NCBI RefSeq assembly: GCF_004359575.1 | Contig: NZ_SCWF01000003.1 | Span: forward strand, 62,001 to 126,000 | Length of the DNA stretch: 64,000 nt | Reading direction: 5' to 3' | Source: Macrococcus bovicus | Lineage (GTDB): Bacteria > Bacillota > Bacilli > Staphylococcales > Staphylococcaceae | In this document: positions 34,534 through 42,324 of the stretch, one piece after another | How the letters are laid out: every line of letters begins with the position of its first letter | Position numbering within the stretch: the stretch's first letter is position 1 | Notes under the pieces: model-generated | What the model was told of the DNA's origin: nothing | Databases searched by the model: none | What the model saw: only the letters and a program-made list of their open reading frames with translations | Made by a program: the position numbers and the translations under genes

Positions 34534-35868
34534 GACATAGAGACCATTATCAAGCTTTTCATATTTGCATTTTTAATCTTAATGACTGCCCTGTTCGTAG
34601 GATCTGAATTCAGTTTAGTTAAAGTCAGACTTTCCCGTATTGAGCAACTCGTATCTGAAGGCAACAAAGCTGCCAAGATAGTCCAGCACATGGTTCATGA
34701 ACTGGATTACTATCTGTCTGCCTGTCAGTTAGGTATTACTGTTACTGCACTTGGACTCGGCTGGATTGGTGAATCGACTTTTGAAGCAGTTATTCATCCG
34801 GGATTAGAACTTCTGCATATTCCAGTAGAACTCGCAAAGCCGATTTCGATTGCACTGAGTTTCCTGATTGTCACCTTTCTGCATGTGGTGCTAGGCGAAT
34901 TAGCACCTAAGTCGCTGGCAATTCAATACGCGGAGCGCATGACCTTAATATTCGCTAGACCGCTGTATTATTTCGGCATTCTGATGAAGCCGTTGATCTG
35001 GGCGATGAATGGAACGGCGCGTACTATTCTGAGAATGGTAGGGGTTCAGCCTGCCGGGCACGAGCAGGCGATGAGTGAAGATGAGCTGAAGATCATTATG
35101 ACGCAAAGTTACCAGAGCGGTGAAATCAATCGGACTGAACTGGCTTACATGCAGAACATCTTTTCATTTGATGAACGTCTGGCAAAGGATATCATGGTAC
35201 CACGGACCCAGATGATTTCATTGACGCAGCCGTTTGATATTTCGGAGCTGCTTGAAGTGGTCAATGAGCATCAGTTTACTCGCTATCCGATTACAGAAGA
35301 CGGTGATAAGGACCATATTGTCGGTTTTATCAATGTCAAAGAATTCCTGACCAAATATGCATCAGGTGATCCTGTCCGTATTAAAGAACATGTACATGAA
35401 CTGCCGCTGATTCACGAGGTCACTCGGATCAGTGATGCCTTAATCAAGATGCAGCGTGAACGTGTCCATATGGCTCTGGTTATTGATGAATACGGCGGTA
35501 CAGCGGGTATTCTGACGATGGAAGATATACTGGAGGAAATCGTCGGTGAAATTCGTGATGAATTCGATGATGATGAAGTCAACGATATCATCAAGACAAG
35601 TGAAGCTACCTATCAGATTAACGGCCGGGTTTTATTAGCAGATATTGAAGAGCAGTTCGGGATCACCTTCGAAGAATCAGATGATATCGATACGATCGGA
35701 GGCTGGATGCAGGCCCAGAATCCTGATATCGATAAAGATGACTATGTAGATACGTACTTCGACAAATGGGTCGTCCTGGATGCAGAGAATCATCAGATTA
35801 AATCAGTGGCGTTGCATAAGGACTTCAATGCATCGCGAGAAGAAGAAAATGGTGAGAGCGAAGCATGA
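34531..35868 (+). CDS. CNNM/CorC family membrane protein (MpfA-like, hemolysin-type)
   Basis: 445 residues: N-terminal CNNM membrane domain (about 1-190), two CBS domains (about 205-330, with MVPRTQM at the start and [18 protein letters not shown]) and a C-terminal CorC_HlyC domain. Relatives such as MpfA/YhdP export or regulate Mg2+. The TTG start is kept because its first 17 residues form the expected hydrophobic N-terminus; the next ATG (34582) has no binding site. The stop overlaps the DUF3817 start by four bases. Confidence 0.88.
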   Translation: MDIETIIKLFIFAFLILMTALFVGSEFSLVKVRLSRIEQLVSEGNKAAKIVQHMVHELDYYLSACQLGITVTALGLGWIGESTFEAVIHPGLELLHIPVELAKPISIALSFLIVTFLHVVLGELAPKSLAIQYAERMTLIFARPLYYFGILMKPLIWAMNGTARTILRMVGVQPAGHEQAMSEDELKIIMTQSYQSGEINRTELAYMQNIFSFDERLAKDIMVPRTQMISLTQPFDISELLEVVNEHQFTRYPITEDGDKDHIVGFINVKEFLTKYASGDPVRIKEHVHELPLIHEVTRISDALIKMQRERVHMALVIDEYGGTAGILTMEDILEEIVGEIRDEFDDDEVNDIIKTSEATYQINGRVLLADIEEQFGITFEESDDIDTIGGWMQAQNPDIDKDDYVDTYFDKWVVLDAENHQIKSVALHKDFNASREEENGESEA

Positions 35869-36173
35869 ACCGTTCGACATTAAATAGTTTGTTTCGTTTT
35901 TTCAGTTATCTGGAAGGGGGCTCGCTCTTAATCCTGTTCTTTATAGCGATGCCTCTGAAATACTGGGCAGGGAAGCCGGAAGTGGTGATGGTCTTCGGTT
36001 CCGTGCATGGATTCCTCTTCACCATCTATATTATTCTGGTGCTGTGGCTGACTTTTAAGCTTAAATGGCACTTTAAATGGATCGCAGGCGCTGTTATTGC
36101 GGCCTTTCTGCCATTCGGTACATTTGTATTTGATCATTACTATAAACGGACTTTATATTATAGAAACGAATAA
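35865..36173 (+). CDS. DUF3817 membrane protein
   Basis: 102 residues with three membrane segments. The RFFSYLEGGSLLILFFIAMP opening, the GSVHGFLF middle and the FGTFVFDHYYKR end match DUF3817, a family of small membrane proteins of unknown function often found near transporters. The start overlaps the CorC-type gene by four bases (ATGA). It is followed by a strong terminator. Confidence 0.85.
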   Translation: MNRSTLNSLFRFFSYLEGGSLLILFFIAMPLKYWAGKPEVVMVFGSVHGFLFTIYIILVLWLTFKLKWHFKWIAGAVIAAFLPFGTFVFDHYYKRTLYYRNE

Positions 36174-36198
36174 GAGAGACGAAGGTCTCTCTTTTTTT
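36173..36198 (+). terminator. Terminator after DUF3817
   Basis: AGAGAGAC-GAAG-GTCTCTCT with a GNRA-type loop, then seven T. The ribosome binding site of the next gene begins right after. Confidence 0.92.
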
Positions 36199-36210
36199 GG
36201 AGGTTAAGCG

Positions 36211-36915
36211 ATGAGAATCAATAAATATCTATCAGAATCAGGTATTACTTCTAGACGCGGTGCAGATAAATATATAGATGCCGGTCGTGTGAAAATTAAT
36301 GGAGAGCTGGCTGAACTTGGGAGTCAAGTAGAAGAGGGAGACATCGTCACTGTCGATGGCCGGCCGGTTACCCTGGAGAAGAGTTATGTTTATCTGAAAC
36401 TGAATAAACCGCGAGGCATCACCTCGACGACCGAACGGCATATTAAAGGGAATATCGTGGATTTCGTGGGCCATCAGGAGCGCATTTTTCATATCGGACG
36501 CTTAGATAAAGATTCGGAAGGCTTGATCTTACTGACGAATGACGGAGATATCGTCAATGAGATCCTGCGTGTGGAAAATAAACACGAGAAGGAATATGTC
36601 GTGTCTGTCGATAAGAAAATCACTGATGAGTTTATCGAACAGATGGCAGCGGGCGTCGATATCCTTGGGACTACCACCTTACCGGCTAAGGTCAGAAAGA
36701 TCAATGACCGGACCTTTAATATTATTCTGATGCAGGGGCTTAACCGTCAGATCAGACGGATGTGTGAAGCGCTTGGCTATGAAGTGAGACAGTTGCGCCG
36801 TGTACGAGTGATGAATATACTTGTCGATGACCTGAAACTGGGGCAGTGGAAAGATTTATCGCAGCAGGAGAAAGACGAACTCTTCAGGCAGCTGGACTAT
36901 CAACCTAAAAGATAA
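36211..36915 (+). CDS. RsuA/RluF-type rRNA pseudouridine synthase
   Basis: 234 residues: N-terminal S4 RNA-binding domain (MRINKYLSESGITSRRGADK, residues 1-60), then the synthase domain with the catalytic Asp99 in HIGRLDKDSEGLILLTND and the NRQIRRMCEALGY motif near 176-190. It converts a uridine in ribosomal RNA to pseudouridine; the short form and sequence fit the RluF/RluB/RsuA group, but the exact position is not readable. No terminator follows; transcription would enter the hairpin repeat array. Confidence 0.88.
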   Translation: MRINKYLSESGITSRRGADKYIDAGRVKINGELAELGSQVEEGDIVTVDGRPVTLEKSYVYLKLNKPRGITSTTERHIKGNIVDFVGHQERIFHIGRLDKDSEGLILLTNDGDIVNEILRVENKHEKEYVVSVDKKITDEFIEQMAAGVDILGTTTLPAKVRKINDRTFNIILMQGLNRQIRRMCEALGYEVRQLRRVRVMNILVDDLKLGQWKDLSQQEKDELFRQLDYQPKR

Positions 36916-36930
36916 TAAGATTCTTTAGAT

Positions 36931-37173
36931 GAGTGGATGAGTGCTGCGTAAAGTCCCGCAGAAGCAGTTAGCGGGACGATACTCACCGTTGTGAGTGGAT
37001 GAGTGCTGCGTAAAGTCCCGCAGAAGCAGTTTGCGGGACGATACTCACCGCTATGAGTGGATGGACACTGCGTAAAGTCCCGCAGAAGCAGTTAGCGGGA
37101 CGATACTCACCGTTGTGAGTGGATGAGTGCTGCGTAAAGTCCCGCAGAAGCAGTTAGCGGGACGATACTCACC
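36931..37173. repeat. Four tandem 62-bp repeats with alternating hairpins
   Basis: Four copies start at 36931, 36993, 37055 and 37117, each 62 bp (the last shortened). Every copy contains GTCCCGC-N11-GCGGGAC, and at each junction ACTCAC-CGTT-GTGAGT forms a second small hairpin (weaker between copies 2 and 3). Copies 1 and 4 are nearly identical, copy 2 differs in the loop and tail, and copy 3 has a changed segment near its start. No T run and no long open frame are present. It lies between two convergent genes. Apart from the terminator at 37198, this 366-bp gap holds nothing else I can see. Confidence 0.9.
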
Positions 37174-37197
37174 ATATGAAAAGCCTCTTTATACCAT

Positions 37198-37245
37198 GAA
37201 AAAAACAGCGATAAATTCTGATTGAATCAGATTTTATCGCTGTTA
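37198..37245 (-). terminator. Terminator of the AIM24-like gene
   Basis: A 20-bp stem with one mismatch (AACAGCGATAAA.../...TTTATCGCTGTT) followed on the minus strand by TTTTTT. Confidence 0.85.
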
Positions 37246-37281
37246 TCATTTCTATATATTTAATAGACGGTAATCGCTTTA

Positions 37282-38073
37282 TTATTCGCCACCAAGCATG
37301 TCGAACAGGCCACCGAGTGGGCTGCCTTCACCGTAGCTTGAACTTTTCCCTGATGCAGGCGCTGCAGCAAAGACGCGGCTTGCCAGACGCGAGAACGGTA
37401 AAGATTGGATAAATACGGTTCCCGGCCCTTGGACACGGGCGAACCATAGACCTTCACCACCGAACATTTTTGTTTTGATACCTGGAATCGGTTCGATATC
37501 GTATTGAACGCTTGATGTCATGCCGACAAGGCAGCCTGTATCAATCTGCAGCACTTCACCAGGTTGCAGATGGCGTTCAACGATAGCGCCTCCTGCATGA
37601 ATAAAGGCCATGCCATCACCCGTCAGACGCTGCATAATAAACCCTTCACCACCGAAGAACCCGACGCCGAGCTTTTTCTGGAATGCAATATCAATGGATA
37701 CACCCTTGGCAGCAGCTAAAAAGGCATCCTTCTGACAGATGAACTCACCATTTAACCGGTTCAGGTCAAGCGGGATAATCTTGCCGGGATAAGGGGCTGC
37801 TAAATAGACATGTTCTTTCTGATGACAGCGATTGGTGAAAGTCGTCATAAAAAGGCTCTCACCGGTTAAAGTACGTTTACCAGCCGAGAAGAGCTTATCC
37901 ATAAAGCCGCCTTGCTTGGCGCCATCACCGAAAATAGTGGCCAGTTCAATGTTAGGATTGACCATCATCATACTGCCCGCTTCAGAGATGACTGTTTCAT
38001 TCGGATCAAGTTCTATCTCTACATACTGGATATCATCACCGTAAATTTTATAATCTATTTCGTGGTTATTCAT
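37282..38073 (-). CDS. TIGR00266/AIM24 family protein
   Basis: 263 residues. The beta-rich AIM24 fold is recognisable by YVEIELDPNETVISEAGSMM near the start, GEGFIMQRLTGDGMAFIHAGG in the middle, and GLWFARVQGPGTVFIQSLPF near the end. The C-terminus is a short glycine/serine-rich tail. The function is unknown; mitochondrial relatives affect membrane organisation. It is a single-gene unit with AGGGAGAG before the ATG. Confidence 0.87.
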   Translation of the reverse strand: MNNHEIDYKIYGDDIQYVEIELDPNETVISEAGSMMMVNPNIELATIFGDGAKQGGFMDKLFSAGKRTLTGESLFMTTFTNRCHQKEHVYLAAPYPGKIIPLDLNRLNGEFICQKDAFLAAAKGVSIDIAFQKKLGVGFFGGEGFIMQRLTGDGMAFIHAGGAIVERHLQPGEVLQIDTGCLVGMTSSVQYDIEPIPGIKTKMFGGEGLWFARVQGPGTVFIQSLPFSRLASRVFAAAPASGKSSSYGEGSPLGGLFDMLGGE

Positions 38074-38193
38074 GCTGCTCTCTCCCTTTTTTCTCCAGTA
38101 TAACGATTTGGATGCTGAACCGCCACAAAGTTGTTAATAATCAAAGAAATATTATAAATACATCTTTAGTATAATGAGCTTGAGGTGAAGCCT

Positions 38194-38913
38194 ATGAAGT
38201 TTAAGAAGCCAAATCAGCATGGGGTATGGGCGATGCTGATCATGCCTTTTTTATTCGGTATTTTTGCCGGCGTCTTCAGCTTGTATCACTTATTATTTAT
38301 AACAGGCTGGTTTTTAGTGTTCTTTGCGGTTGATAATCTACTGTTTTACATCAAAAAACGTAAAAAAGATAAAGGCTATCTGTTGTCAGCGGGTATGTTT
38401 GGCGGGCTGGCAGTATTATGTCTACTGCTGCTGGTTATACACCAGCCGGCCTTACTGTTCTTCTTCGGGATGATGATATCTTTTGGCGGGCTTAATATTT
38501 ACTTCGCCAGTATCCGGGATGAAAGAAATGTATTAAATGATCTGAGCGCGGTTACCATTTTTTCAATAGCCGGTTGTATCAGTTATTTTATCGGACGCGA
38601 GGTCTTTGATGGTGAAATGGTTAAAGTGTTTATTTTCAGCTTTTTATACTTTGTCGGTACGATTCTTTACGTTAAGACTATGATCCGAGAAAAAAGAAAT
38701 AAGAAATATAAATGGCTGTCCTATAGTTATCATTTACTGCTGGTGGTTGCGGGCTTTTTATGTCATATTTTAATTGGAATGGCTGTCATACCTAGTCTGA
38801 TGAGAGCGGTTATGTTCTACGGCAAGAATTATAAGCCGATGAAGATAGGGCTGGTGGAGATAGCGAATGCTTGCTTCGTCACTTTAATGGTCGGGCTGTA
38901 TTTTCTGAAGTGA
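38194..38913 (+). CDS. YwiC-like family membrane protein
   Basis: 239 residues from the ATG at 38194; an in-frame GTG at 38185 lies inside the ribosome binding site GAGGTG. It opens with KKPNQHGVWAMLIMPFLFG, the YwiC signature, and has about eight membrane segments. In Bacillus ywiC lies near fnr and nar genes, but its role is unknown. No terminator was seen directly after it other than the minus-strand one at 38945. Confidence 0.85.
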   Translation: MKFKKPNQHGVWAMLIMPFLFGIFAGVFSLYHLLFITGWFLVFFAVDNLLFYIKKRKKDKGYLLSAGMFGGLAVLCLLLLVIHQPALLFFFGMMISFGGLNIYFASIRDERNVLNDLSAVTIFSIAGCISYFIGREVFDGEMVKVFIFSFLYFVGTILYVKTMIREKRNKKYKWLSYSYHLLLVVAGFLCHILIGMAVIPSLMRAVMFYGKNYKPMKIGLVEIANACFVTLMVGLYFLK

Positions 38914-38944
38914 AGAATTCAGTGGGCTATCCTGATTGAAATAT

Positions 38945-38975
38945 AAAAAATGACGACCATCTGGTCGTCATTTTT
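38945..38975. terminator. Terminator between YwiC-like and DUF4385 genes
   Basis: AAAAATGACGACCA pairs with TGGTCGTCATTTTT, a 14-bp perfect stem with only TC between, and T/A runs on both sides. It probably ends both convergent genes. Confidence 0.88.
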
Positions 38976-39420
38976 CATATTTTTCTCGATGCTCTTTTTT
39001 CATCTTCAGGTATTCTTTGTCTTCACGAATGATATCCCAGTATTCTTTGAAAATAAGGGCAGATTCTCTTTTTTCCGGTGCCTCATCATTCAGATAGACA
39101 GAACCATTCTCTGCATATTTCCTGCCGCTTTTATGGTGGGCGTAACGCATAGCACGGGTATAGCCCATCTGGATGAACTTACGGGCCATGTCCATGCCGA
39201 CAAAATCGTTCTCTTTCTTATAATCCTGATAGAGTCCATATATGGTCTCGGCTGATTCTCTAGCGATTTCAGGCGTCTTAAATCGCCAGTGAGGCAGAAT
39301 TTCTCCTTTATAGGGCTGAACTAATAATACGCCCTGCTCCCCGCGGCCGACTTGATACAGCTCAGGATGCGCTCTGAAATCAAGCGTCTCAAAATCCTGA
39401 TCATAATTGAATTCCTTCAC
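38968..39420 (-). CDS. DUF4385 domain protein
   Basis: 150 residues. LDFRAHPELYQVGRGEQGVL, PYKGEILPHWRFKTP and DFVGMDMARKFIQMGYTRA are the strongly conserved blocks of DUF4385, found widely in Firmicutes and with no assigned function. It is charged, soluble and helix-rich, ending in a lysine/glutamate-rich tail. It is preceded by AGGGGG and follows the GlsB-like gene, from which a terminator separates it. Confidence 0.82.
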   Translation of the reverse strand: MKEFNYDQDFETLDFRAHPELYQVGRGEQGVLLVQPYKGEILPHWRFKTPEIARESAETIYGLYQDYKKENDFVGMDMARKFIQMGYTRAMRYAHHKSGRKYAENGSVYLNDEAPEKRESALIFKEYWDIIREDKEYLKMKKEHREKYEK

Positions 39421-39436
39421 TGCAAATTCCCCCTAA

Positions 39437-39463
39437 TAAAAAAAGAGCCTTGGAAGGCTCTTT
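39437..39463 (-). terminator. Terminator of the GlsB-like gene
   Basis: AAAGAGCCTT-N2-AAGGCTCTTT followed by TTTTTTT on the minus strand. Confidence 0.88.
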
Positions 39464-39468
39464 AAAAA

Positions 39469-39723
39469 TTAACGACGTTTGTGCATCATACCAAGTACGA
39501 TTGAAACGATAGCGATTAACAGGATAGTACCTACTAATGCTGGTAAGATGTAAACGCCCCAGATTTCTGGTCCCCAGTGTCCAAGTAATGATCCACCGAT
39601 AGATGCACCCAGTAAACCTGCGATGATATTACCGATTTTTCCGCCTGGAATATCAGTACCCATGATCATACCTGCTACCCAGCCGATAAGACCACCCATG
39701 ATTAACATTAAAATAAAGCCCAT
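39469..39723 (-). CDS. GlsB/YeaQ/YmgE family stress membrane protein
   Basis: 84 residues with three membrane segments, rich in glycine: GGLIGWVAGMIMG, then GNIIAGLLGASIGG, and a short basic end (HKRR). This is the transglycosylase-associated/GlsB family, small membrane proteins induced by stress. A GGAGG site precedes the ATG. A SigB-like promoter lies 63 bp upstream, which fits that role. Confidence 0.9.
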   Translation of the reverse strand: MGFILMLIMGGLIGWVAGMIMGTDIPGGKIGNIIAGLLGASIGGSLLGHWGPEIWGVYILPALVGTILLIAIVSIVLGMMHKRR

Positions 39724-39785
39724 ATGTGTGTCCTCCTGTTAAGAAAAATAAGAATAATAAGACATTTATCTCTTATGATTTATAT

Positions 39786-39810
39786 ATACCCAGGCGTTTA
39801 ACCCGCAAAC
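39786..39810 (-). promoter_or_regulatory. SigB-like promoter of the GlsB-like gene
   Basis: On the minus strand GTTTGC, 13 bases, GGGTAT. The -10 is a perfect SigB match and the -35 matches four of six bases. Confidence 0.55.
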
Positions 39811-39825
39811 ATAAAAAGCTAAAAC

Positions 39826-40533
39826 TTATACCCCTTTTCTGTTGCTCCATAGCAACGTATGCAGCTGAGGGGTCACATAGACGTTGTTCATCTCAGCGTC
39901 CTGCATGACACGGGCAATCAGTTCTTCGTAACGTTCTAACAGCTTAGCAGTATGGTCATTTACATCGTCTTCAAGATACGGGTTACCTACCTGTATATAA
40001 AAAGGCAGACCTAAATAGCGGTGATGAATCTGCTTGGCGAACTGGTAGTCAGCCTCGTCGAAAACAACGACCTTCAAGTTGATTTTAGATGGATCCAGCT
40101 GACTGATGTCCTCATCGAGAAGGGTGAGATTCTGCTGCATATTTGATGACGGCGGTTTCGGACTGAGGGTCAGCTGGTCAATGTCCCGCATCCATGTCTG
40201 GAACTTAGAGCCTTGTGTTTCAAGCGCAACCTCACAGCCTTCAGCATGCAGTAAATCAACCAATGTCCCGATAGCCTTAATAAGAGCCGGATTACCGCCT
40301 GAGATGGTCACATGATTGAATGACGGGCCTCCAATTTCTCTTAGCTCTGCATAAATGGCTTCAGCTGTCATCATTCTGATGGCTTCCTTCATTGAACCGT
40401 CCCATGTGAACTTTGAATCACACCAGCTGCAGCGGAAATCACAGCCGGCTGTTCTGACAAACATCGTTTTGCGACCGATGACCTTGCCCTCACCTTGTAT
40501 CGTAGGGCCGAATATCTCCATGACCGGTATCAT
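39826..40533 (-). CDS. queE: 7-carboxy-7-deazaguanine synthase
   Basis: 235 residues, radical SAM enzyme. The cluster motif is CDFRCSWC (Cys31, Cys35, Cys38), preceded by EIFGPTIQGEGKVIGRKTMF, the QueE N-terminus. It converts 6-carboxy-tetrahydropterin to 7-carboxy-7-deazaguanine in queuosine-precursor (preQ0/preQ1) synthesis. The ATG overlaps the queD stop by four bases. Last gene of queCDE, whose leader has a preQ1-I riboswitch. Confidence 0.96.
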   Translation of the reverse strand: MIPVMEIFGPTIQGEGKVIGRKTMFVRTAGCDFRCSWCDSKFTWDGSMKEAIRMMTAEAIYAELREIGGPSFNHVTISGGNPALIKAIGTLVDLLHAEGCEVALETQGSKFQTWMRDIDQLTLSPKPPSSNMQQNLTLLDEDISQLDPSKINLKVVVFDEADYQFAKQIHHRYLGLPFYIQVGNPYLEDDVNDHTAKLLERYEELIARVMQDAEMNNVYVTPQLHTLLWSNRKGV

Positions 40534-40943
40534 AGGGCACCTCGGTAGACGACATAGCTTGTCGGTGTTTCACGAAGAAAAACTTGCAGGCATATCGGCT
40601 GATTATCCAGTCCGTCCAGATAGGCTTGAACAATCGTATAGATGAGTTCAGCCATCTTCTCAGTGGAAGGGATCAGACCCTCGACTTCAGGCAGTTCGTT
40701 CAGAAGCTGATGGTCAAAGCGGGCGTGTATCAGTTTTTTTAACTCGCTGAAATTGACCAGAAAGCCGAGGTCATCAAGCTCATTGCCGGCTATCGTCAGA
40801 TTCAGAAAGTAAGTATGACCATGTATACGTGCACAGGCCCCTGCACGTGCGTCAGGAATGTAATGAGCGCTTGAGAAATTCATATCTTTATTCAGTTCAA
40901 AACGGTAGGAGTGGGTAACTTGCGGATAGATTTGACCGATCAT
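40530..40943 (-). CDS. queD: 6-carboxy-5,6,7,8-tetrahydropterin synthase
   Basis: 137 residues from the ATG at 40943, which overlaps the queC stop by four bases (ATGA) and has AGAGGGA before it. Zinc ligands are His27 in FSSAHY and His41/His43 in RIHGHTY; the catalytic Cys37 is in GACARIHGH. It makes 6-carboxytetrahydropterin from dihydroneopterin triphosphate. Overlaps on both sides show translational coupling across queCDE. Confidence 0.95.
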   Translation of the reverse strand: MIGQIYPQVTHSYRFELNKDMNFSSAHYIPDARAGACARIHGHTYFLNLTIAGNELDDLGFLVNFSELKKLIHARFDHQLLNELPEVEGLIPSTEKMAELIYTIVQAYLDGLDNQPICLQVFLRETPTSYVVYRGAL

Positions 40944-41596
40944 TTTGTCCCTCTTTCTGCGAGATAGGCTTCTAGCCCCGCCTTTCTTAATTGACAGCTT
41001 GGACATTCTCCGCAGCCATCAGCCATGATGCCTTCGTAACATGTCAGCGTCTTAAATCGCACATAATCCAGCTGACCGAGTTCATCTGCCAGCTGCCACG
41101 TTTCCTTCTTATCCAGCCACATAAGCGGCGTATGGATGACGAAGTCTTCATCCATGGCCAGGTTCACGGTGACGTTCAGAGACTTGATGAAGATATCTCG
41201 GCAGTCTGGATAGCCTGAGAAGTCGGTTTCACATACACCGGTTATAATATGTTTCGCACCGATCTGATAGGCCAGGGCAGCAGCGAAACTCATAAAAAGA
41301 AGATTGCGCGCCGGCACGAACGTATTGGGAATGTCGCCGTCTTCTATAGCCATGGAATGGTCTGTTAACGCGTTAGGTGACAGCTGAGAGAGAAGGGACA
41401 TATCCAGCACATGATGCTTCAGCCCTTGTTCTGCGGCTATATTTGTCGCGACTTCTATTTCAAGCGCATGACGCTGGCCATAGCTGAAAGTGACGAGTTC
41501 GACTTCCTGATAATGTTTCAGTGCATGGAACATGCAGGTCGTACTATCCTGTCCCCCACTGAAGACGACGAGGGCTTTATCATTGTTTAATTTCAT
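40940..41596 (-). CDS. queC: 7-cyano-7-deazaguanine (preQ0) synthase
   Basis: 218 residues from the ATG at 41596, preceded by AAGGTGG; the longer frame to 41626 lies in the riboswitch terminator. The ATP pyrophosphatase loop SGGQDSTT (13-20) and the C-terminal zinc motif [13 protein letters not shown] are clear. It converts 7-carboxy-7-deazaguanine to preQ0 with ATP and ammonia. First gene of the operon and the direct target of the attenuator. Confidence 0.96.
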   Translation of the reverse strand: MKLNNDKALVVFSGGQDSTTCMFHALKHYQEVELVTFSYGQRHALEIEVATNIAAEQGLKHHVLDMSLLSQLSPNALTDHSMAIEDGDIPNTFVPARNLLFMSFAAALAYQIGAKHIITGVCETDFSGYPDCRDIFIKSLNVTVNLAMDEDFVIHTPLMWLDKKETWQLADELGQLDYVRFKTLTCYEGIMADGCGECPSCQLRKAGLEAYLAERGTK

Positions 41597-41613
41597 TATT
41601 TCCACCTTTTCAA

Positions 41614-41646
41614 TAAAAAAAGACATCTTTCCCTAGCAAGATGTCT
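41614..41646 (-). terminator. Riboswitch-controlled terminator of queCDE
   Basis: On the minus strand AGACATCTT-N8-AAGATGTCT followed by seven T, between the preQ1 aptamer and queC. The loop holds GCTAGGGA. Confidence 0.88.
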
Positions 41647-41647
41647 G

Positions 41648-41684
41648 ACTAGTTTTTTATAGAGGGTGTACGCTAGGAACCTCT
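41648..41684 (-). ncRNA. preQ1-I riboswitch aptamer
   Basis: On the minus strand the class I preQ1 consensus is nearly complete: AGAGGTTCCTAGC, then ACACCCTCTATAAAAAACTA. The P1 stem GAGG.../CCTCT..., the specificity C in the CCTAG loop and the A-rich tail that makes the pseudoknot are visible. Placed just before a terminator, it should switch off queCDE when preQ1 is plentiful. Confidence 0.93.
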
Positions 41685-41760
41685 TATTCAATTCGTTACT
41701 CATTGTAGCAGAAAAAAAGCTATACTAAAAGAGATAAATTTTGAGCACCGGAGTGAAAGC

Positions 41761-42324
41761 ATGTTTTTAATGATAGATAATTATGACTCATTTACTTATA
41801 ATATCGTCCATTATATCGAAGGTATAGACGAGGAGATCATGGTACGTCAGCCGCATGAAATCACGATTGCTGAGATAGCTGATATGCAGCCGGAAGGGAT
41901 TCTGCTATCGCCGGGTCCCGGTCATCCGGAAGATGCTTCATTGACACTCGAAGTGATCAGAACTTTTGCCGGCAGCATTCCTCTGCTGGGGATATGTCTC
42001 GGGTTTCAGGCAATTGTGACAGCTTTCGGCGGTAAGGTCGATAAAGGACAGCCAGTTCACGGTCATAGCGCTGACATCAATCATGATGGCAGAGGACTGT
42101 ACACCGGTCTGCCGACGCCGCTGAAAGTAGCGCGCTATCATTCGCTGCGCGCGGTCAGTCTGCCGGCATCCTTGATGGTGACAGCCAGCACGTCTGATGG
42201 TATCATCATGGGAATCAGACATCATGAGTTTTTAGTTGAAGGGGTGCAGTATCACCCTGAATCGGTGCTGACAGAACGGGGTCATGAACAGTTAAAACAA
42301 TTTATTAGGATGTGCAGAGAATGA
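41761..42324 (+). CDS. pabA: Aminodeoxychorismate synthase component II (glutamine amidotransferase)
   Basis: 187 residues, class I glutamine amidotransferase. MIDNYDSFTYNIVHY opens the protein, the nucleophile is Cys79 in GICLGFQAI, and His/Glu are in VQYHPESVLT. It provides ammonia to PabB for making 4-amino-4-deoxychorismate (folate route). An anthranilate role is less likely with a pabB-pabC fusion directly following. The stop overlaps the pabB start by four bases. Confidence 0.92.
   Translation: MFLMIDNYDSFTYNIVHYIEGIDEEIMVRQPHEITIAEIADMQPEGILLSPGPGHPEDASLTLEVIRTFAGSIPLLGICLGFQAIVTAFGGKVDKGQPVHGHSADINHDGRGLYTGLPTPLKVARYHSLRAVSLPASLMVTASTSDGIIMGIRHHEFLVEGVQYHPESVLTERGHEQLKQFIRMCRE

Noticed and set aside
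36931-37173. CRISPR array
   Set aside because: The repeated unit is the full 62-bp period with no unique spacers, and there are no cas genes.
36931-37173. Known staphylococcal STAR repeat
   Set aside because: The conserved bases (GTCCCGC...GCGGGAC) do not fit the STAR wording TGTTG-GGCCC as I know it.
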